Assembly (NCBI RefSeq): GCF_003951285.1 | Contig: NZ_RXFQ01000003.1 | Coordinates: 310,001 to 374,000, forward strand | Source: Variovorax beijingensis | GTDB lineage: Bacteria > Pseudomonadota > Gammaproteobacteria > Burkholderiales > Burkholderiaceae_C | Direction of reading: 5' to 3' | DNA length: 64,000 nt | The notes under the pieces: generated by a model | The model's input: only the letters and a program-made list of their open reading frames with translations | The model's database searches: none | What the model was told of the DNA's origin: nothing | In this document: positions 31,831 through 44,474 of the stretch, in pieces | Numbering within the stretch: position 1 is the stretch's first letter | How the letters are laid out: every line of letters starts with the position of its first letter | Made by a program: the position numbers and the translations under genes

Positions 31831-34128
31831 GTGGGCCGACCGAAATCGCCAACCACCCGCCGGCTGGTCGGCCTTGCCGTGGCCGCCGCTGCCTGCCCCA
31901 TGCCCGGACAGGCGCAGGAGGCCATCGCGGCCCGGGCGGGCAGCCTGCCGGCCGTCGAGGTGGTCGGCACCACGCCCGTGCCGGGCATCGAGGTGCCGAA
32001 GGACCAGATTCCGTCCAACGTGCAGACCGCCGACGACCAGCACCTGCGCCGCGCGCAGAGCCTGAACCTGCCGGACTTCATGGCCGCGCAGCTGCCGAGC
32101 GTCAACGTGAACGAGATCCAGGGCAATCCGTTCCAGGTCGACGTGAACTACCGCGGCTTCAGCGCGAGCCCGGTGCTCGGGACGCCACAGGGCCTGTCGG
32201 TGTACCAGGACGGCGTGCGCATCAACGAGCCCTTCGGCGACGTGGTGAACTGGGACCTGATCCCGAAGGCCGCCATCTCGAGCATCACGCTGCTGCCGGG
32301 CTCCAACCCGCTGTTCGGCCTGAACACGCTCGGCGGTGCGCTGTCGCTGCAGACCAAGCGGGGCGACACGCATCCGGGCACCGGGCTGGAGCTGCAGGCC
32401 GGCTCCTTCGGCCGGGTGAGCACGGAGCTCACGCACGGCCGCAAGCTCGCCGAAGGCGGCCACCTGTTCCTCGCGCTCGGCGGCCTCAACGAGGACGGCT
32501 GGCGCAACTTCTCGCCCTCGCGCGTGCGCCAGCTGTTTGCCAAGGTCGGGCAGGACAGCGGAAAACTCTCCTGGGACCTGAGCTTCACCCATGGCGACAA
32601 CCGGATGGTGGGCAACGGCCTGCTGCCCGAATCGATGCTGATGCAGAACCGCAAGCAGGTGTACACGCGGCCCGACCGCACCGACAACCGCATGTCGATG
32701 CTCACGCTCAATGCCAGCTACCGCCTGAGCGACGTGCAGACGATCTCCATGACCGCCTACACGCGGCGTTCGCGCTACAGCACGCTCAACGGCGACCTCA
32801 ACGACGATTTCGAGCCGCCGGAGGTCGAAGCCACGGGCGTGGAGAACCGCACCTACACGCGCCAGCATGGCGAAGGCGTGGCGCTGCAGTCCACCTACAC
32901 GGCGGGCATTCACCAGCTCACTTTCGGCGCTTCCGTGGACCGTGCGCGCACGCACTTCCGCCAGACCGAGTCCGAGGGCATGCTCGACTCCACGCGCGCG
33001 GTGGTGCCGCAGGAAGAAGCCGAGGTCGATGCGCTGCTCGCGGGCAAGAGCCGCACCGCGAGCATTTATTTTTCCGACCTGGTGAGCCTGCGGCCGAACC
33101 TGCAGCTGAGCCTTTCGGGCCGGTACAACGACACCCGCGTGAGCACCCGCGACGATGGGCGCGCCTTGCTCGGCCTGTCCACGCAGCTCGATGGCGAAGG
33201 CCATTACAAGAAGTTCAATCCCGCCATCGGGTTCACATGGCAGGCGACGCCGCGGCTCACGGCCTACGCCGGCTGGAGCCAGGGCAGCCGCGCGCCGAGC
33301 CCGATCGAGCTCGGTTGCTCCGACCCGGCCAACGCCTGCGTGCTGCCGAACGCGCTGCAGTCCGATCCGCCGCTCAAGCAGGTGGTGTCGCAGACGCTCG
33401 AAACCGGGCTGCGCGGCACGCTCGAGTCCGGCATGCGCTGGAATGCCTCGGTGTTTCGCACCGTCAACAAGGACGACCTGCTGTTCGTGAGCAGCGGGCT
33501 CTCGCGCGGCTACTTCAGCAACTTCGGGCGCACCCTGCGCCAGGGTGTGGAACTCGGACTCTCGCAACAGACGGACCGCGTCGACTGGTCGCTGTCGTAC
33601 AGCTACCTGCGCGCGAGGTACGACTCGCCGGCCTGCCTGGTGGCCGAAGCGAACAGCAGCGCCGAGACCAGCCCCGCCTGCACCGGTGAAGGCGAGATCG
33701 CGGTGCGGCGCGGCGACCGCCTGCCGGGGCTGCCGGCGCATTCGCTCAAGCTCAACGTCGACTGGCGCGTGACCCCCGATTGGACGCTGGGCGCGCAGTA
33801 CCGCGTGTATTCGAAGCAGACGGTGCGCGGCAACGAGAACGGCCTGCACGCGCCCGACGGGGCCGACTTCAGCGGCAGCGGCCGCATCGGCGGCTACGCG
33901 CTGCTCGACCTCACGACGCGCTGGAAGCTCGGGCCCAACGTGGAGCTTTTTGCCAAGGTGGCGAACGTGTTCAACCGCCGCTACGCCACCGCGGGCCAGC
34001 TGGGCCGCAATGGCTTCGATGCGAGCGGCGTGGTGGCGGCGCCCGAGGCATGGCGCAATGCGCAGTTCGTGGCGCCCGGCGCGCCGCGCGCGGTGTGGAT
34101 CGGCATGCGGGTGCAGCTGGGCGTCTGA
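31831..34128 (+). CDS. TonB-dependent outer-membrane receptor (candidate lanthanide receptor)
   Basis: This 765 aa receptor has a signal peptide (about residues 1-29), a plug domain (about 45-170: VNVNEIQGNPFQVDVNYRG, GLSVYQDGVRINEPFGD, LPGSNPLFGLNTLGGALSL) and a beta-barrel to the C-terminus. GTG 31831 is the start because gaggaggag lies directly upstream and it yields the signal peptide. It is 13 bases after the Bug protein gene, so it belongs to the ABC operon. TonB receptors in such operons (LutH) import lanthanides, probably as chelates. No heme or cobalamin signature was seen, and substrate is inferred from context. Confidence 0.9.
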   Translation: MGRPKSPTTRRLVGLAVAAAACPMPGQAQEAIAARAGSLPAVEVVGTTPVPGIEVPKDQIPSNVQTADDQHLRRAQSLNLPDFMAAQLPSVNVNEIQGNPFQVDVNYRGFSASPVLGTPQGLSVYQDGVRINEPFGDVVNWDLIPKAAISSITLLPGSNPLFGLNTLGGALSLQTKRGDTHPGTGLELQAGSFGRVSTELTHGRKLAEGGHLFLALGGLNEDGWRNFSPSRVRQLFAKVGQDSGKLSWDLSFTHGDNRMVGNGLLPESMLMQNRKQVYTRPDRTDNRMSMLTLNASYRLSDVQTISMTAYTRRSRYSTLNGDLNDDFEPPEVEATGVENRTYTRQHGEGVALQSTYTAGIHQLTFGASVDRARTHFRQTESEGMLDSTRAVVPQEEAEVDALLAGKSRTASIYFSDLVSLRPNLQLSLSGRYNDTRVSTRDDGRALLGLSTQLDGEGHYKKFNPAIGFTWQATPRLTAYAGWSQGSRAPSPIELGCSDPANACVLPNALQSDPPLKQVVSQTLETGLRGTLESGMRWNASVFRTVNKDDLLFVSSGLSRGYFSNFGRTLRQGVELGLSQQTDRVDWSLSYSYLRARYDSPACLVAEANSSAETSPACTGEGEIAVRRGDRLPGLPAHSLKLNVDWRVTPDWTLGAQYRVYSKQTVRGNENGLHAPDGADFSGSGRIGGYALLDLTTRWKLGPNVELFAKVANVFNRRYATAGQLGRNGFDASGVVAAPEAWRNAQFVAPGAPRAVWIGMRVQLGV

Positions 34129-34150
34129 GCCCGAGCGCCCGAAGGCTCAG
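34125..34150. terminator. Bidirectional stem-loop between the TonB receptor and cbbR
   Basis: Bases 34125-34131 (ctgagcc) pair with 34144-34150 (ggctcag) around a 12-base loop. The two arms contain the stop codons of the convergent genes. With only 18 bases between the genes, this is the only candidate terminator for both directions. Confidence 0.5.
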
Positions 34151-35124
34151 GCAGCGCGCCGTACGCTGCGTTTCCTTGCGGCGGTACGTGCCACCGGCAG
34201 CGTGCCGAGCTGCTGCTGGATCTGCGCCTGCCCATGCGTGCGCAAATACTCCTCGAAGGCCAGCGCCACCTGCGGCAATTGCCGCGAGGCCAGGTGCATC
34301 ACGTACCAGTCGCGCACCACGGGGTTGCCCGGCACCGGCAGCACGCCCAGGAGGCCCGCATTCATCTCGAGCACGCAGGTGTGCATCGACAAAAAGGCGA
34401 TGCCGAAGCCCGCGGCGCACATCTGCTTGATGGCTTCGTTGCTCGACAGCTCGGAGCCGATGCGCAGCGGCAGGCCGTGGTCCTTGAAGAAGCGTTCGAC
34501 CGTGGTGCGCGTGCCCGAGCCGCGCTCGCGCACCAGCATGCGCGTGTCCGAGAGCAGGGCGATGCTCGGCTTGGCCGCAGACATCAGCGGATGCGAGGGC
34601 GCCGCTAGAAAGGCCATCGGGTGCTTGGCGAAGGCGCTGGAGTCGGTCTTCAGCTCCGCGGGCGGGCGGCCCATGATGGCGATGTCGATCTCCTGGCCCG
34701 CGAGCATGCGCACGATCTCGTCGCGGTTGCCGACCTGCAGCTTGACCTTCACCTTCGGATGCTCCTTGGCGAAGTTCACCAGGATGGGCGGCAGCAGGTA
34801 CTCGGCCGTGGTGATGGCGCCCACGCGCAAGGTGCCCGAGAACACGCCCTGCAGCATGGCCATTTCGTCGCCGGCCTCGCGCCACAGGTCGAGGATGCGG
34901 CCCGCATAGCCCGCCAGCAATTCGCCCGCCTCGGTCAGCCGGATGCCGCGGCCCGTGCGCTGCAGGAGCGGCGTACCGGCCGACTCCTCGAGTGTGCCGA
35001 TCTGTATCGACACCGCGGGTTGCGTCAGGTGCATTTCATCTGCAGCAAGTGAAACGCTGCCGAGCCGCGCCACGGCGTGGAAGGTGGCGAGCTGTCTAAA
35101 GCTCGCGTGCTTGGAAAGAGGCAT
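34147..35124 (-). CDS. cbbR: LysR-type regulator of the Calvin cycle operon
   Basis: CbbR (325 aa) activates divergent cbb operons in response to metabolites such as phosphoenolpyruvate. It has a LysR helix-turn-helix (about residues 9-66: FHAVARLGSVSLAADEMHLTQPAVS) and a substrate-binding domain (about 95-305). It reads away from cbbL with a 121-base intergenic region. The C-terminal tail is basic (ARKRSVRR). It is the usual CbbR arrangement of beta-proteobacteria. Confidence 0.94.
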   Translation of the reverse strand: MPLSKHASFRQLATFHAVARLGSVSLAADEMHLTQPAVSIQIGTLEESAGTPLLQRTGRGIRLTEAGELLAGYAGRILDLWREAGDEMAMLQGVFSGTLRVGAITTAEYLLPPILVNFAKEHPKVKVKLQVGNRDEIVRMLAGQEIDIAIMGRPPAELKTDSSAFAKHPMAFLAAPSHPLMSAAKPSIALLSDTRMLVRERGSGTRTTVERFFKDHGLPLRIGSELSSNEAIKQMCAAGFGIAFLSMHTCVLEMNAGLLGVLPVPGNPVVRDWYVMHLASRQLPQVALAFEEYLRTHGQAQIQQQLGTLPVARTAARKRSVRRAA

Positions 35125-36712
<1,588 letters not shown>

Positions 36713-36744
36713 ACCCGCCTTTTCCAGTTCCAGGAGCAACAGAC

Positions 36745-37164
36745 ATGCGAATCACGCAAGGCACCTTTTCCTTCCTGCCCGACCTGAGCGACGAGCAGAT
36801 CAGCCGCCAGGTCGAGTACTGCCTCGACAAGGGCTGGGCCATCGGGCTCGAATACACCGACGACCCGCATCCGCGCAACACCTTCTGGGAGATGTTCGGC
36901 AACCCGATGTTCGACATCAAGGATGCGGCTGGCGTGATGCTCGAACTCGCGGCCTGCCGCAAGACTTTTCCGCAGCAGTACATCCGTGTGACGGCCTTCG
37001 ACTCGACCCACGGCACCGAATCGGTCGTGATGTCCTTCATCGTCAACCGGCCGTCCAACGAACCGGGCTTCCGCCTGATCCGCTCCGAGGAGCCGGGCCG
37101 CACGATCCGCTACAGCATCGAAAGCTATGCGGTGCAGGCGCGGCCCGAAGGCAGCCGCTACTGA
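36745..37164 (+). CDS. cbbS: RubisCO small subunit
   Basis: This 139 aa protein is the small subunit of form I RubisCO. It has the red-type layout: [30 protein letters not shown] and a C-terminal hairpin extension (about residues 110-139) that red-type enzymes use in place of the beta-A/B loop. The start ATG 36745 has cagga upstream. It follows cbbL by 32 bases. Confidence 0.98.
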   Translation: MRITQGTFSFLPDLSDEQISRQVEYCLDKGWAIGLEYTDDPHPRNTFWEMFGNPMFDIKDAAGVMLELAACRKTFPQQYIRVTAFDSTHGTESVVMSFIVNRPSNEPGFRLIRSEEPGRTIRYSIESYAVQARPEGSRY

Positions 37165-37196
37165 TCGAACCCCGTACGGAGATGCCGGAGCCACGC

Positions 37197-38120
37197 ATGG
37201 ACGCCACCGAAACCCCCGCTATCACGGCCACGGCGCCGAGGCAGCTCTTCGAGTCCTCGGGCGTGAAGGCGCTGCTCGACCAGCTCGACGCCGAGCTGAT
37301 CGGGCTGGCGCCGGTCAAGGGCCGCATCCGCGACATCGCGGCGCTGCTCTTGATCGACAAGCTGCGCCAGGAACAGGGACTGCAGTCGCAGCCGCCCTCG
37401 CTGCACATGTCGTTCACGGGCAACCCGGGCACCGGCAAGACCACGGTGGCGATGCGCATGGCCGAGGTGCTCAAGCAGCTGGGCTACGTGCGCAAGGGCC
37501 ACCTGGTGGCGGTGACGCGCGACGACCTGGTGGGCCAGTTCATCGGCCACACGGCGCCCAAGACCAAGGAAGTGATCAAGAAGGCGATGGGCGGCGTGCT
37601 GTTCATCGACGAGGCCTACTACCTCTACCGGCCCGAGAACGAGCGCGACTACGGGCAGGAGGCCATCGAGATCCTGCTGCAGGTGATGGAGAACCAGCGC
37701 GACGACCTGGTGGTGATCCTCGCGGGCTACAAGGACCGCATGGAGACCTTCTTCGGCAGCAACCCGGGCATGGCCTCGCGCATTGCGCACCACATCGACT
37801 TTCCGGACTACAGCGAGGCCGAGCTGATGCAGATCGCGCAGCTCATGCTGGGGCGGCTGAACTACAGCTTCGACGACGGCGCGGCCTCCACCTTCTCGCG
37901 CTACGTGAGCCTGCGCCGGCAGCAGCCGCACTTTGCCAATGCGCGATCGATCCGCAACGCGCTCGACCGCATCCGGCTGCGCCACGCCACGCGCCTGTTC
38001 GGCAGCGACGAGTCCCTGACGCGCGAGCAGCTCTGCACGCTGCAGGCGCAGGACATCCTGGCCAGCCGCGTCTTCCATCCGGCGGCGGATGCCGCGCAGG
38101 CCGAAGGAGCAAGGAAATGA
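37197..38120 (+). CDS. cbbX: Red-type RubisCO activase CbbX
   Basis: CbbX is an AAA+ remodelling ATPase that pulls on the RubisCO large-subunit tail to release inhibitory sugar phosphates. The 307 aa protein has Walker [10 protein letters not shown] (residues 75-83) and Walker [14 protein letters not shown] (about 132-144), with the pore-loop region [15 protein letters not shown] 37197 is preferred to ATG 37182 because ggag lies 6 bases before the former but abuts the latter. It overlaps cbbY by 4 bases. Its presence fits the red-type cbbLS. Confidence 0.96.
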   Translation: MDATETPAITATAPRQLFESSGVKALLDQLDAELIGLAPVKGRIRDIAALLLIDKLRQEQGLQSQPPSLHMSFTGNPGTGKTTVAMRMAEVLKQLGYVRKGHLVAVTRDDLVGQFIGHTAPKTKEVIKKAMGGVLFIDEAYYLYRPENERDYGQEAIEILLQVMENQRDDLVVILAGYKDRMETFFGSNPGMASRIAHHIDFPDYSEAELMQIAQLMLGRLNYSFDDGAASTFSRYVSLRRQQPHFANARSIRNALDRIRLRHATRLFGSDESLTREQLCTLQAQDILASRVFHPAADAAQAEGARK

Positions 38121-38920
38121 GCATCGAAGCCCTGGTCTTCGACGTCGACGGCACCCTGGCCGACACCGAGGAAGTGCACCGCATGGCCTTCAACCTGGCC
38201 TTCGAGCAGCTCGGGCTCGGCTGGCACTGGAGCCAGGCCGAATACCGCGCGCTGCTGGCGGTCACGGGCGGCAAGGAGCGCATGAAGGCCTGGATCGACT
38301 CGCGACCGATCGGCGCATCCGAGAAGAAGCGGCTGCACGAGCGGGTGCCGGCCATCCACGCGGCCAAGACGCAGCACTACACCGACATCGCGCGGCGCGG
38401 CGGCATCGAGCTGCGCACCGGCGTGCTGCGCTTTCTGGAGGAGGCCCAGCGCGCCGGCCTGCGCCTGGCCATTGCCAGCACCACCACCGCCGCCAACATC
38501 GATGCGCTGCTGCAGGCCACGCTGGGCCCGCGCGGGCTCACGATGTTCGACGTGATCGCCTGCGGCGACCAGGTGCGCGCGAAGAAGCCCGCATCCGACA
38601 TCTACCTGCTGGCGCTGGACACCCTGGGTGTGCCGCCCGAGCGCGCCATCGCCATCGAGGACTCGCCCAACGGGCTGCGCTCGGCCCTGGGCGCCGGGCT
38701 CTGGACGCTGGTCACGCCCACCTTCTGGACCGAGGGCAGCGATTTCAGCGGCGCCGGCCTGGTGCTGCCGAGCCTGGGCGATCCCACCCAGCCGCTGTCC
38801 GGCGAGCCCGGCGGGCGCCTCGAATCCGCGGCGTGGCTCGGAATCGATGAGCTGTTGCAAATGGCCACCGTGGCCCCGCCATTGAATGCCGTGCAGGCGC
38901 TTTACCGCGAGAACCCCTAG
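38117..38920 (+). CDS. cbbY: CbbY, HAD-family xylulose-1,5-bisphosphate phosphatase
   Basis: CbbY removes xylulose-1,5-bisphosphate, a misfire product that inhibits RubisCO. The 267 aa HAD protein has motif [17 protein letters not shown] (nucleophile Asp9, Asp11), the motif II region [11 protein letters not shown], lysine in AKKPASDIY and motif [15 protein letters not shown]. The start overlaps the cbbX stop, and rpe starts directly after the stop. It is clearly separate from the phosphoglycolate phosphatase cbbZ. Confidence 0.94.
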   Translation: MSIEALVFDVDGTLADTEEVHRMAFNLAFEQLGLGWHWSQAEYRALLAVTGGKERMKAWIDSRPIGASEKKRLHERVPAIHAAKTQHYTDIARRGGIELRTGVLRFLEEAQRAGLRLAIASTTTAANIDALLQATLGPRGLTMFDVIACGDQVRAKKPASDIYLLALDTLGVPPERAIAIEDSPNGLRSALGAGLWTLVTPTFWTEGSDFSGAGLVLPSLGDPTQPLSGEPGGRLESAAWLGIDELLQMATVAPPLNAVQALYRENP

Positions 38921-39625
38921 ATGCAGAACACAAAAAACGCCATGCGCATCGCGCCCAGCCTGCTGTCGGCGAACTTTGCGCGGCTCGGCGAAGAGGTCGC
39001 GGCGGTCATCGAGGCCGGTGCCGACCTGATCCATTTCGATGTCATGGACAACCACTATGTTCCAAATCTGACAATCGGTCCGCTGGTCTGCGAGGCCATC
39101 AAGCCCTATGCGACGGTGCCGATCGACGTGCACCTGATGGTCAAGCCGGTCGATGCGCTGGTCCCGATGTTCGCGCAGGCCGGCGCCTCGATCATTTCGT
39201 TCCACCCCGAGGCCAGCGAGCACATCGACCGCACGATCCGGCTGATCCGGGACAGCGGCTGCAAGGCTGGCCTGGTGCTCAACCCCGCCACGCCGCTCGC
39301 GGTGCTCGACCATGTGCTGGAACAGCTCGACCTGGTGCTGCTGATGTCGGTCAACCCGGGCTTCGGCGGCCAGAGCTTCATCGAGGGCGTGCTGCCGAAG
39401 ATCGAGGCGGTGCGCCGCCGCATCGATACGAGCGGGCGAGACATCTGGCTGGAGGTCGATGGCGGCGTGAAGCCCGACAATGCCGCGCGCATCGGCGCCG
39501 CCGGGGCCGACACGCTGGTGGCGGGCTCGGCCGTGTTCAACGGCGGCCGCTACCGCGAAGCCATTGGCGCCATCCGCGCGCAGGCGCTGCAGGGCCGCGA
39601 GTCGATGGAAGGGCATCCCGCATGA
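38921..39625 (+). CDS. cbbE: Ribulose-phosphate 3-epimerase
   Basis: This 234 aa TIM-barrel enzyme interconverts ribulose-5-phosphate and xylulose-5-phosphate. Family motifs are [36 protein letters not shown] with the metal-binding His/Asp, [14 protein letters not shown] and [12 protein letters not shown]. It begins one base after the cbbY stop; a second methionine at residue 7 (MRIAP) is the conserved start in most homologues and may be the true one. The stop overlaps cbbZ by 4 bases. Confidence 0.95.
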   Translation: MQNTKNAMRIAPSLLSANFARLGEEVAAVIEAGADLIHFDVMDNHYVPNLTIGPLVCEAIKPYATVPIDVHLMVKPVDALVPMFAQAGASIISFHPEASEHIDRTIRLIRDSGCKAGLVLNPATPLAVLDHVLEQLDLVLLMSVNPGFGGQSFIEGVLPKIEAVRRRIDTSGRDIWLEVDGGVKPDNAARIGAAGADTLVAGSAVFNGGRYREAIGAIRAQALQGRESMEGHPA

Positions 39626-40353
39626 CGAAAGAAGAGCTGCACGGCATCGATGCGATCGCCTTCGACCTCGACGGCACGCTGGTCGACAGCGCGCCCGACA
39701 TCCGGCAGGCGCTGAACTGCGCGCTCGAGGAAGCCGGGCTGGCCTGCTTCGAGCTGGACACCGTGCGCGCATGGATCGGCGACGGCCCCGACGCGCTGAT
39801 CCTGCAGGCGCTGCGCGAGCACGGGCTCGGCGGCAGCGAGGCGCTGCGCGGCCGGCTGCGCAAGTCCTTCGATGCCGCCACGCTGGCGGCGCCCTTGAAG
39901 TTCGGCAGCGTGTTCGAGGGCATTGCCGCACTCGTCGCGGGCCTGCGCCGCACGCTGCCGATGGTGGTGGTCACGAACAAGCCGACGCCGCTGGCACGCG
40001 CCGTGCTGGATGCAGCGGGTCTGCTGCCGGCAATGGCGGGGGTCCATGGCGCCGACACTGCGGCGCAGCGCAAGCCCGCGCCGCTCCTGCTGCAGGCCGC
40101 GGCGCGCCAGCTGGGCGTGGAACCCGCGCGGCTGCTGATGGTGGGCGACGGCCCGGCCGACCTGCTTGCGGCGCAGGCGGCGGGCTGTCCGGCGGCGCTG
40201 GTGGCCTGGGGCTATGGCGGCCATGCGGCGGCGAATGCGGCTGAAGCGGCGTGCGCGTGGCGCGTCTCGACGCCGCAGCAGCTGCTGCTGCGGGCACGCG
40301 AGTCGCGCGCTGCCGTCCGCCGCGACGAAGAGACGGCGACCCGGATTTCTTGA
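39622..40353 (+). CDS. cbbZ: Phosphoglycolate phosphatase
   Basis: This 243 aa HAD phosphatase dephosphorylates 2-phosphoglycolate from RubisCO oxygenation. Motif I is [15 protein letters not shown] (Asp15, Asp17), motif [16 protein letters not shown], motif III lysine in [10 protein letters not shown] and motif [17 protein letters not shown]. The spacing matches Gph. The start overlaps rpe; cbbF follows after 18 bases. The C-terminal tail ([14 protein letters not shown] region) is variable. Confidence 0.95.
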   Translation: MTKEELHGIDAIAFDLDGTLVDSAPDIRQALNCALEEAGLACFELDTVRAWIGDGPDALILQALREHGLGGSEALRGRLRKSFDAATLAAPLKFGSVFEGIAALVAGLRRTLPMVVVTNKPTPLARAVLDAAGLLPAMAGVHGADTAAQRKPAPLLLQAAARQLGVEPARLLMVGDGPADLLAAQAAGCPAALVAWGYGGHAAANAAEAACAWRVSTPQQLLLRARESRAAVRRDEETATRIS

Positions 40354-40371
40354 TTCAACCAGGAGACGATC

Positions 40372-41451
40372 ATGCCCATTGCAGGCAAGGCCACGCTGAC
40401 CCAATACATCATCGAGGAGCGCCGCCGCCACCCCGGTGCCACGGGCGCACTCAACGCGCTCATCACCGACGTCTCCCTTGCCTGCAAGGCGATCTCGCGC
40501 AAGGTGGCGCTCGGCGCCCTGGGGGACGTGCTCGGCAGCGCCAGCACGCAGAACGTGCAGGGCGAGGAACAGAAGACGCTTGACGTGCTGAGCAACGACA
40601 TGTTCCTGCGCGCCAACGAGTGGGGCGGCCACGTGGCGGGCATGGTCTCGGAAGAGATGGAGGAACCCTACCTGCCGCCGCAGCAGCAGCAGTACCCGCG
40701 CGGCAAGTACCTGCTGCTGTTCGACCCGCTCGACGGTTCGTCGAACATCGACGTCAACGTGGCGGTGGGCAGCATCTTCTCGATCCTGCGCGCGCCCACG
40801 CCCGAGGCCGACGCCAAGCCCGAAGACTTTTTGCAGCCCGGCACCGAACAGGTCGGCGCCGGCTATGCGATCTACGGCCCCTCGACCATGCTGGTGCTGA
40901 CGCTGGGCAACGGCACGCACGCCTTCACGCTCGATCCGCAGCTCGGCGAATGGGTGCTGAGCCATCCGAACCTGAGCATTCCGCGGCAGACCAGCGAGTT
41001 TGCGATCAACGCCTCGAACAGCCGCTTCTGGGAACCGGCCGTGAAGCGCTACGTCGACGAATGCCTGGCCGGCAAGGAAGGCCCGCGCGGCATCGACTTC
41101 AACATGCGGTGGATCGCCTCGCTGGTGGCAGAGACGCACCGCATCCTGATGCGCGGCGGCGTCTTCATGTACCCGCGCGACAGCAAGGAAGCCGGCCGCG
41201 ACGGGCGCCTGCGGCTGCTCTATGAGGCCAATCCGATCTCCTTCCTGATCGAGCAGGCCGGCGGCATGGCCAGCACCGGCCGCCGGCGCCTGATGTCGGT
41301 CGAGCCGGAGTCGATCCACCAGCGCATCGGCTTCGTCTTCGGCTCGTCCGAAGAGGTCGCGCGCGTGGAGGCCTACCACAGCGAGGAGCCGCAGGACACC
41401 TATCAGGCGCCGTTGTTCGGCAAGCGAGGCCTCTTCGCAACCGCCGCCTGA
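40372..41451 (+). CDS. cbbF: Fructose-1,6/sedoheptulose-1,7-bisphosphatase (class I)
   Basis: This 359 aa enzyme is a class I fructose-1,6-bisphosphatase. The metal site shows in VSEEMEEP and [18 protein letters not shown], and the substrate pocket in GGVFMYPRD and [18 protein letters not shown]. In cbb operons this enzyme usually also handles sedoheptulose-1,7-bisphosphate. A ribosome site aggag lies before ATG 40372. Length is as in homologues. Confidence 0.97.
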   Translation: MPIAGKATLTQYIIEERRRHPGATGALNALITDVSLACKAISRKVALGALGDVLGSASTQNVQGEEQKTLDVLSNDMFLRANEWGGHVAGMVSEEMEEPYLPPQQQQYPRGKYLLLFDPLDGSSNIDVNVAVGSIFSILRAPTPEADAKPEDFLQPGTEQVGAGYAIYGPSTMLVLTLGNGTHAFTLDPQLGEWVLSHPNLSIPRQTSEFAINASNSRFWEPAVKRYVDECLAGKEGPRGIDFNMRWIASLVAETHRILMRGGVFMYPRDSKEAGRDGRLRLLYEANPISFLIEQAGGMASTGRRRLMSVEPESIHQRIGFVFGSSEEVARVEAYHSEEPQDTYQAPLFGKRGLFATAA

Positions 41452-41498
41452 ACGAGGCCCTGCCGCCTGCACGAATTCTTCATCTCCCCGAGGCCACC

Positions 41499-42377
41499 AT
41501 GTCAGCCAAACATCCCATCGTTGCCATCACCGGCTCGTCCGGCGCGGGCACCACGTCCGTCACGCGGACCTTCGAGAACATCTTCCGCCGCGAGAGTGTC
41601 AAGGCGGCGATCGTGGAGGGCGACAGCTTCCACCGCTACGACCGCAATGCCATGAAGGTGGCCATGGCCGAGGCCGAGGCCGCCGGCAACCGCAACTTCA
41701 GCCACTTCGGCGAGGACGCCAACCTGTTCGCCGAGCTCGAGGCGCTGTTCCGCGACTACGGCGAAGCGGGCGTCGGCCAGAGCCGCAAGTACCTGCACGA
41801 CGCGGTGGAGGCGGCGCCCTACAAGCAGGAGCCCGGCACCTTCACGCCGTGGGAAACGCTGCCCGACAGCGAGCTGCTTTTCTATGAAGGCCTGCATGGC
41901 GGCGTGACCACCGAGAAGGTCGACATCGCGCGCCACGTCGACCTGCTGATCGGCGTGGTGCCGGTGATCAACCTCGAGTGGATCCAGAAGCTGCACCGCG
42001 ACAAGAACACGCGCGGCTATTCGACCGAGGCCGTGACCGACGTGATCCTGCGCCGCATGAACGAGTACGTGCACTACATCTGCCCGCAGTTCACGCGCAC
42101 GCACATCAATTTCCAGCGCGTGCCGGTGGTCGACACCTCCGACCCGTTCATTGCGCGCACCATCCCGAGTCCGGACGAGAGCCTGGTCGTGATCCGCTTC
42201 GCCAACCCGATCGGCTTCGACTTTCCGTACCTGCTGAGCATGTTGCACGACTCTTTCATGTCGCGCGCCAACACGCTGGTGGTGCCGGGCGGAAAGATGG
42301 AGCTCGCGATGCAGCTGATCTTCACGCCGATGATCCTGCGCCTCATGGAGCGCCGCAAGAAGGCCTACGCGATCTAG
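41499..42377 (+). CDS. cbbP: Phosphoribulokinase
   Basis: This 292 aa proteobacterial-type (class I) phosphoribulokinase makes the RubisCO substrate ribulose-1,5-bisphosphate. The P-loop is GSSGAGTTS (residues 12-20), followed by VEGDSFHRYDR with the catalytic aspartate, and FYEGLHGG. Class I enzymes are octamers activated by NADH, which suits NADH supply from formate oxidation. It starts 47 bases after cbbF. Confidence 0.97.
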   Translation: MSAKHPIVAITGSSGAGTTSVTRTFENIFRRESVKAAIVEGDSFHRYDRNAMKVAMAEAEAAGNRNFSHFGEDANLFAELEALFRDYGEAGVGQSRKYLHDAVEAAPYKQEPGTFTPWETLPDSELLFYEGLHGGVTTEKVDIARHVDLLIGVVPVINLEWIQKLHRDKNTRGYSTEAVTDVILRRMNEYVHYICPQFTRTHINFQRVPVVDTSDPFIARTIPSPDESLVVIRFANPIGFDFPYLLSMLHDSFMSRANTLVVPGGKMELAMQLIFTPMILRLMERRKKAYAI

Positions 42378-42434
42378 CGCGCGCGCCGCGGCCGAACGAA
42401 CACCTCACGCACAACGAACCAACCGGACCTTCGC

Positions 42435-44474
42435 ATGACGACTGACAACTTCGCCTTGCGCACGCAATGCGCCAACGCCATCCGCGCGCTGGCCATGGAC
42501 GCCGTGCAAGCCGCCAACTCGGGCCATCCGGGCATGCCGATGGGCATGGCCGACATCGCCGAAGCCTTGTGGCGGCATCGCCTGCGGCACGACCCGGCCG
42601 ATCCGCGCTGGATGAACCGCGACCGCTTCGTGGTTTCCAACGGCCACGGCTCGATGCTGCTGTATGCGCTGCTGCACCTGAGCGGCTATGCGCTGCCGAT
42701 GGAGGAGCTGCGGCGCTTCCGCCAGCTGCATTCGCGCACGCCGGGCCATCCCGAGGTCGGCGTCACGCCCGGCGTGGAGACCACCACCGGGCCGCTGGGG
42801 CAGGGCATCAGCAATGCGGTGGGCATGGCGCTGGCCGAGAAGCTGCTGGCCGAGGAATTCAACCGCCCCGGCCACGAGGTGATCGACCACCGCACCTATG
42901 TGTTCCTGGGCGACGGCTGCCTGATGGAGGGCATCAGCCACGAGGCCTGCTCGCTCGCGGGCACCTGGCGCCTGCGCAAGCTGGTGGCGTTCTACGACGA
43001 CAACGGCATCTCGATCGACGGCGAGGTCGGCGGCTGGTTCGGCGACGACACGCCGGGGCGCTTCGAAGCCTACGGCTGGACCGTGCTGCGCGACGTCGAC
43101 GGCCACGACGCCGCGGCGCTCGATGCAGCCATTGAAAGCGCCACGGCCGCGGACCGCCCGGTGCTGGTGTGCTGCAAGACGCGCATCGGCCAGGGCTCGC
43201 CGAACCGCGCGGGCACCGCCAAGGCGCACGGCGAGGCGCTGGGCGAGGCCGAGATCGCGCTGACGCGGCAGGCGCTGGGCTGGAGCGCCGCGCCCTTCGA
43301 GGTGCCGGCGGATATTGCAGAGGCCTGGTCGGCGCGCGAATCGGGCGCCGCGCTGCACAAGGCCTGGCAGGAACGCTTTGCCGCCTATGCACAGGAGCAT
43401 CCGGCGCTCGCGCGCGAACTGCTGCGGCGCCATCGCACCGATGCGCCGCTCACTGCGAAGGCCGAAGCGGCACTGGCCTCGGCCGCGTCCGGCGCGGAGC
43501 TGCGCAAGGCATCGGTCGCCACGCGCAAGGCCTCGCAGCAGGTGCTCGACGAGGTCGGCCCCGCGATGCCCGAGCTGATCGGCGGCTCGGCCGACCTCAC
43601 GGGATCGAACCTCACCGACTGGAAGGGCCACCGCGAGCTCAAGGGCACGGGCACCGGCAACCACGTGCACTACGGCGTGCGCGAGTTCGGCATGGCGGCC
43701 ATCATGAACGGGCTCGCGCTGCATGGCGGTTTCCGCCCCTTCGGCGGCACCTTCCTGACTTTTTCCGACTACGCGCGCAACGGCGTGCGCATGTCGGCGC
43801 TGATGAAGCTGCCGGTCATCTACGTCTTCACGCACGACTCCATCGGGCTCGGCGAGGATGGCCCGACGCACCAGCCGGTGGAGCATGCCTCGAGCCTGCG
43901 GCTGATTCCCGATGTCGACGTCTGGCGCCCCGCCGATGCCACCGAGACGGCCGTGGCCTGGCGGCAGGCGCTGCGCCGCGTGGACGGGCCAAGCTGCCTG
44001 CTGCTGACGCGCCAGGCGCTGCCGCATGCCGGCGACGGCGGCGAGCGCATCGAATCCATTGCGCGCGGCGCCTACGTGCTGCGCCGCCCGGAGGCCGAGT
44101 GCGTGGCGCTGCTGGCAAGCGGCTCCGAAGTGGGCGTGGCGCTGGCCGCCGCGGCCTTGCTGGCGCAGGACGGTATCGAGGCGCGCGTGGTGTCCGTGCC
44201 GTGCATGGACGTGTTCGAACGCCAGGACGCCGAGTGGCGCCACGCAGTGATTCCGCGCTACCTGCCGCGCGTGGCGGTGGAGGCCGGCAGCACGGGCCTC
44301 TGGTGGAAGTTCGTCGGCGAATACGGCGACGTGGTCGGGCTCGACCGTTTCGGTGAATCGGCGCCGGCCGGCGAACTCTTCAGGCTGTTCGGCCTCACGG
44401 CCGAAGTGGTGGCCGAACGCGCCCGCCACCTGCTCGCGAACGCCGCGCTGGCCAGCCTGAAAGAGGCCGCATGA
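42435..44474 (+). CDS. cbbT: Transketolase
   Basis: This 679 aa thiamine-diphosphate enzyme transfers two-carbon units in the Calvin cycle. The ThDP-binding motif is [22 protein letters not shown], with DDNGISIDG, followed by the pyrimidine domain ([39 protein letters not shown]). The length matches bacterial transketolases (about 660-680). It overlaps cbbK by 4 bases. It is the operon-borne copy; housekeeping tkt would be elsewhere. Confidence 0.97.
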   Translation: MTTDNFALRTQCANAIRALAMDAVQAANSGHPGMPMGMADIAEALWRHRLRHDPADPRWMNRDRFVVSNGHGSMLLYALLHLSGYALPMEELRRFRQLHSRTPGHPEVGVTPGVETTTGPLGQGISNAVGMALAEKLLAEEFNRPGHEVIDHRTYVFLGDGCLMEGISHEACSLAGTWRLRKLVAFYDDNGISIDGEVGGWFGDDTPGRFEAYGWTVLRDVDGHDAAALDAAIESATAADRPVLVCCKTRIGQGSPNRAGTAKAHGEALGEAEIALTRQALGWSAAPFEVPADIAEAWSARESGAALHKAWQERFAAYAQEHPALARELLRRHRTDAPLTAKAEAALASAASGAELRKASVATRKASQQVLDEVGPAMPELIGGSADLTGSNLTDWKGHRELKGTGTGNHVHYGVREFGMAAIMNGLALHGGFRPFGGTFLTFSDYARNGVRMSALMKLPVIYVFTHDSIGLGEDGPTHQPVEHASSLRLIPDVDVWRPADATETAVAWRQALRRVDGPSCLLLTRQALPHAGDGGERIESIARGAYVLRRPEAECVALLASGSEVGVALAAAALLAQDGIEARVVSVPCMDVFERQDAEWRHAVIPRYLPRVAVEAGSTGLWWKFVGEYGDVVGLDRFGESAPAGELFRLFGLTAEVVAERARHLLANAALASLKEAA

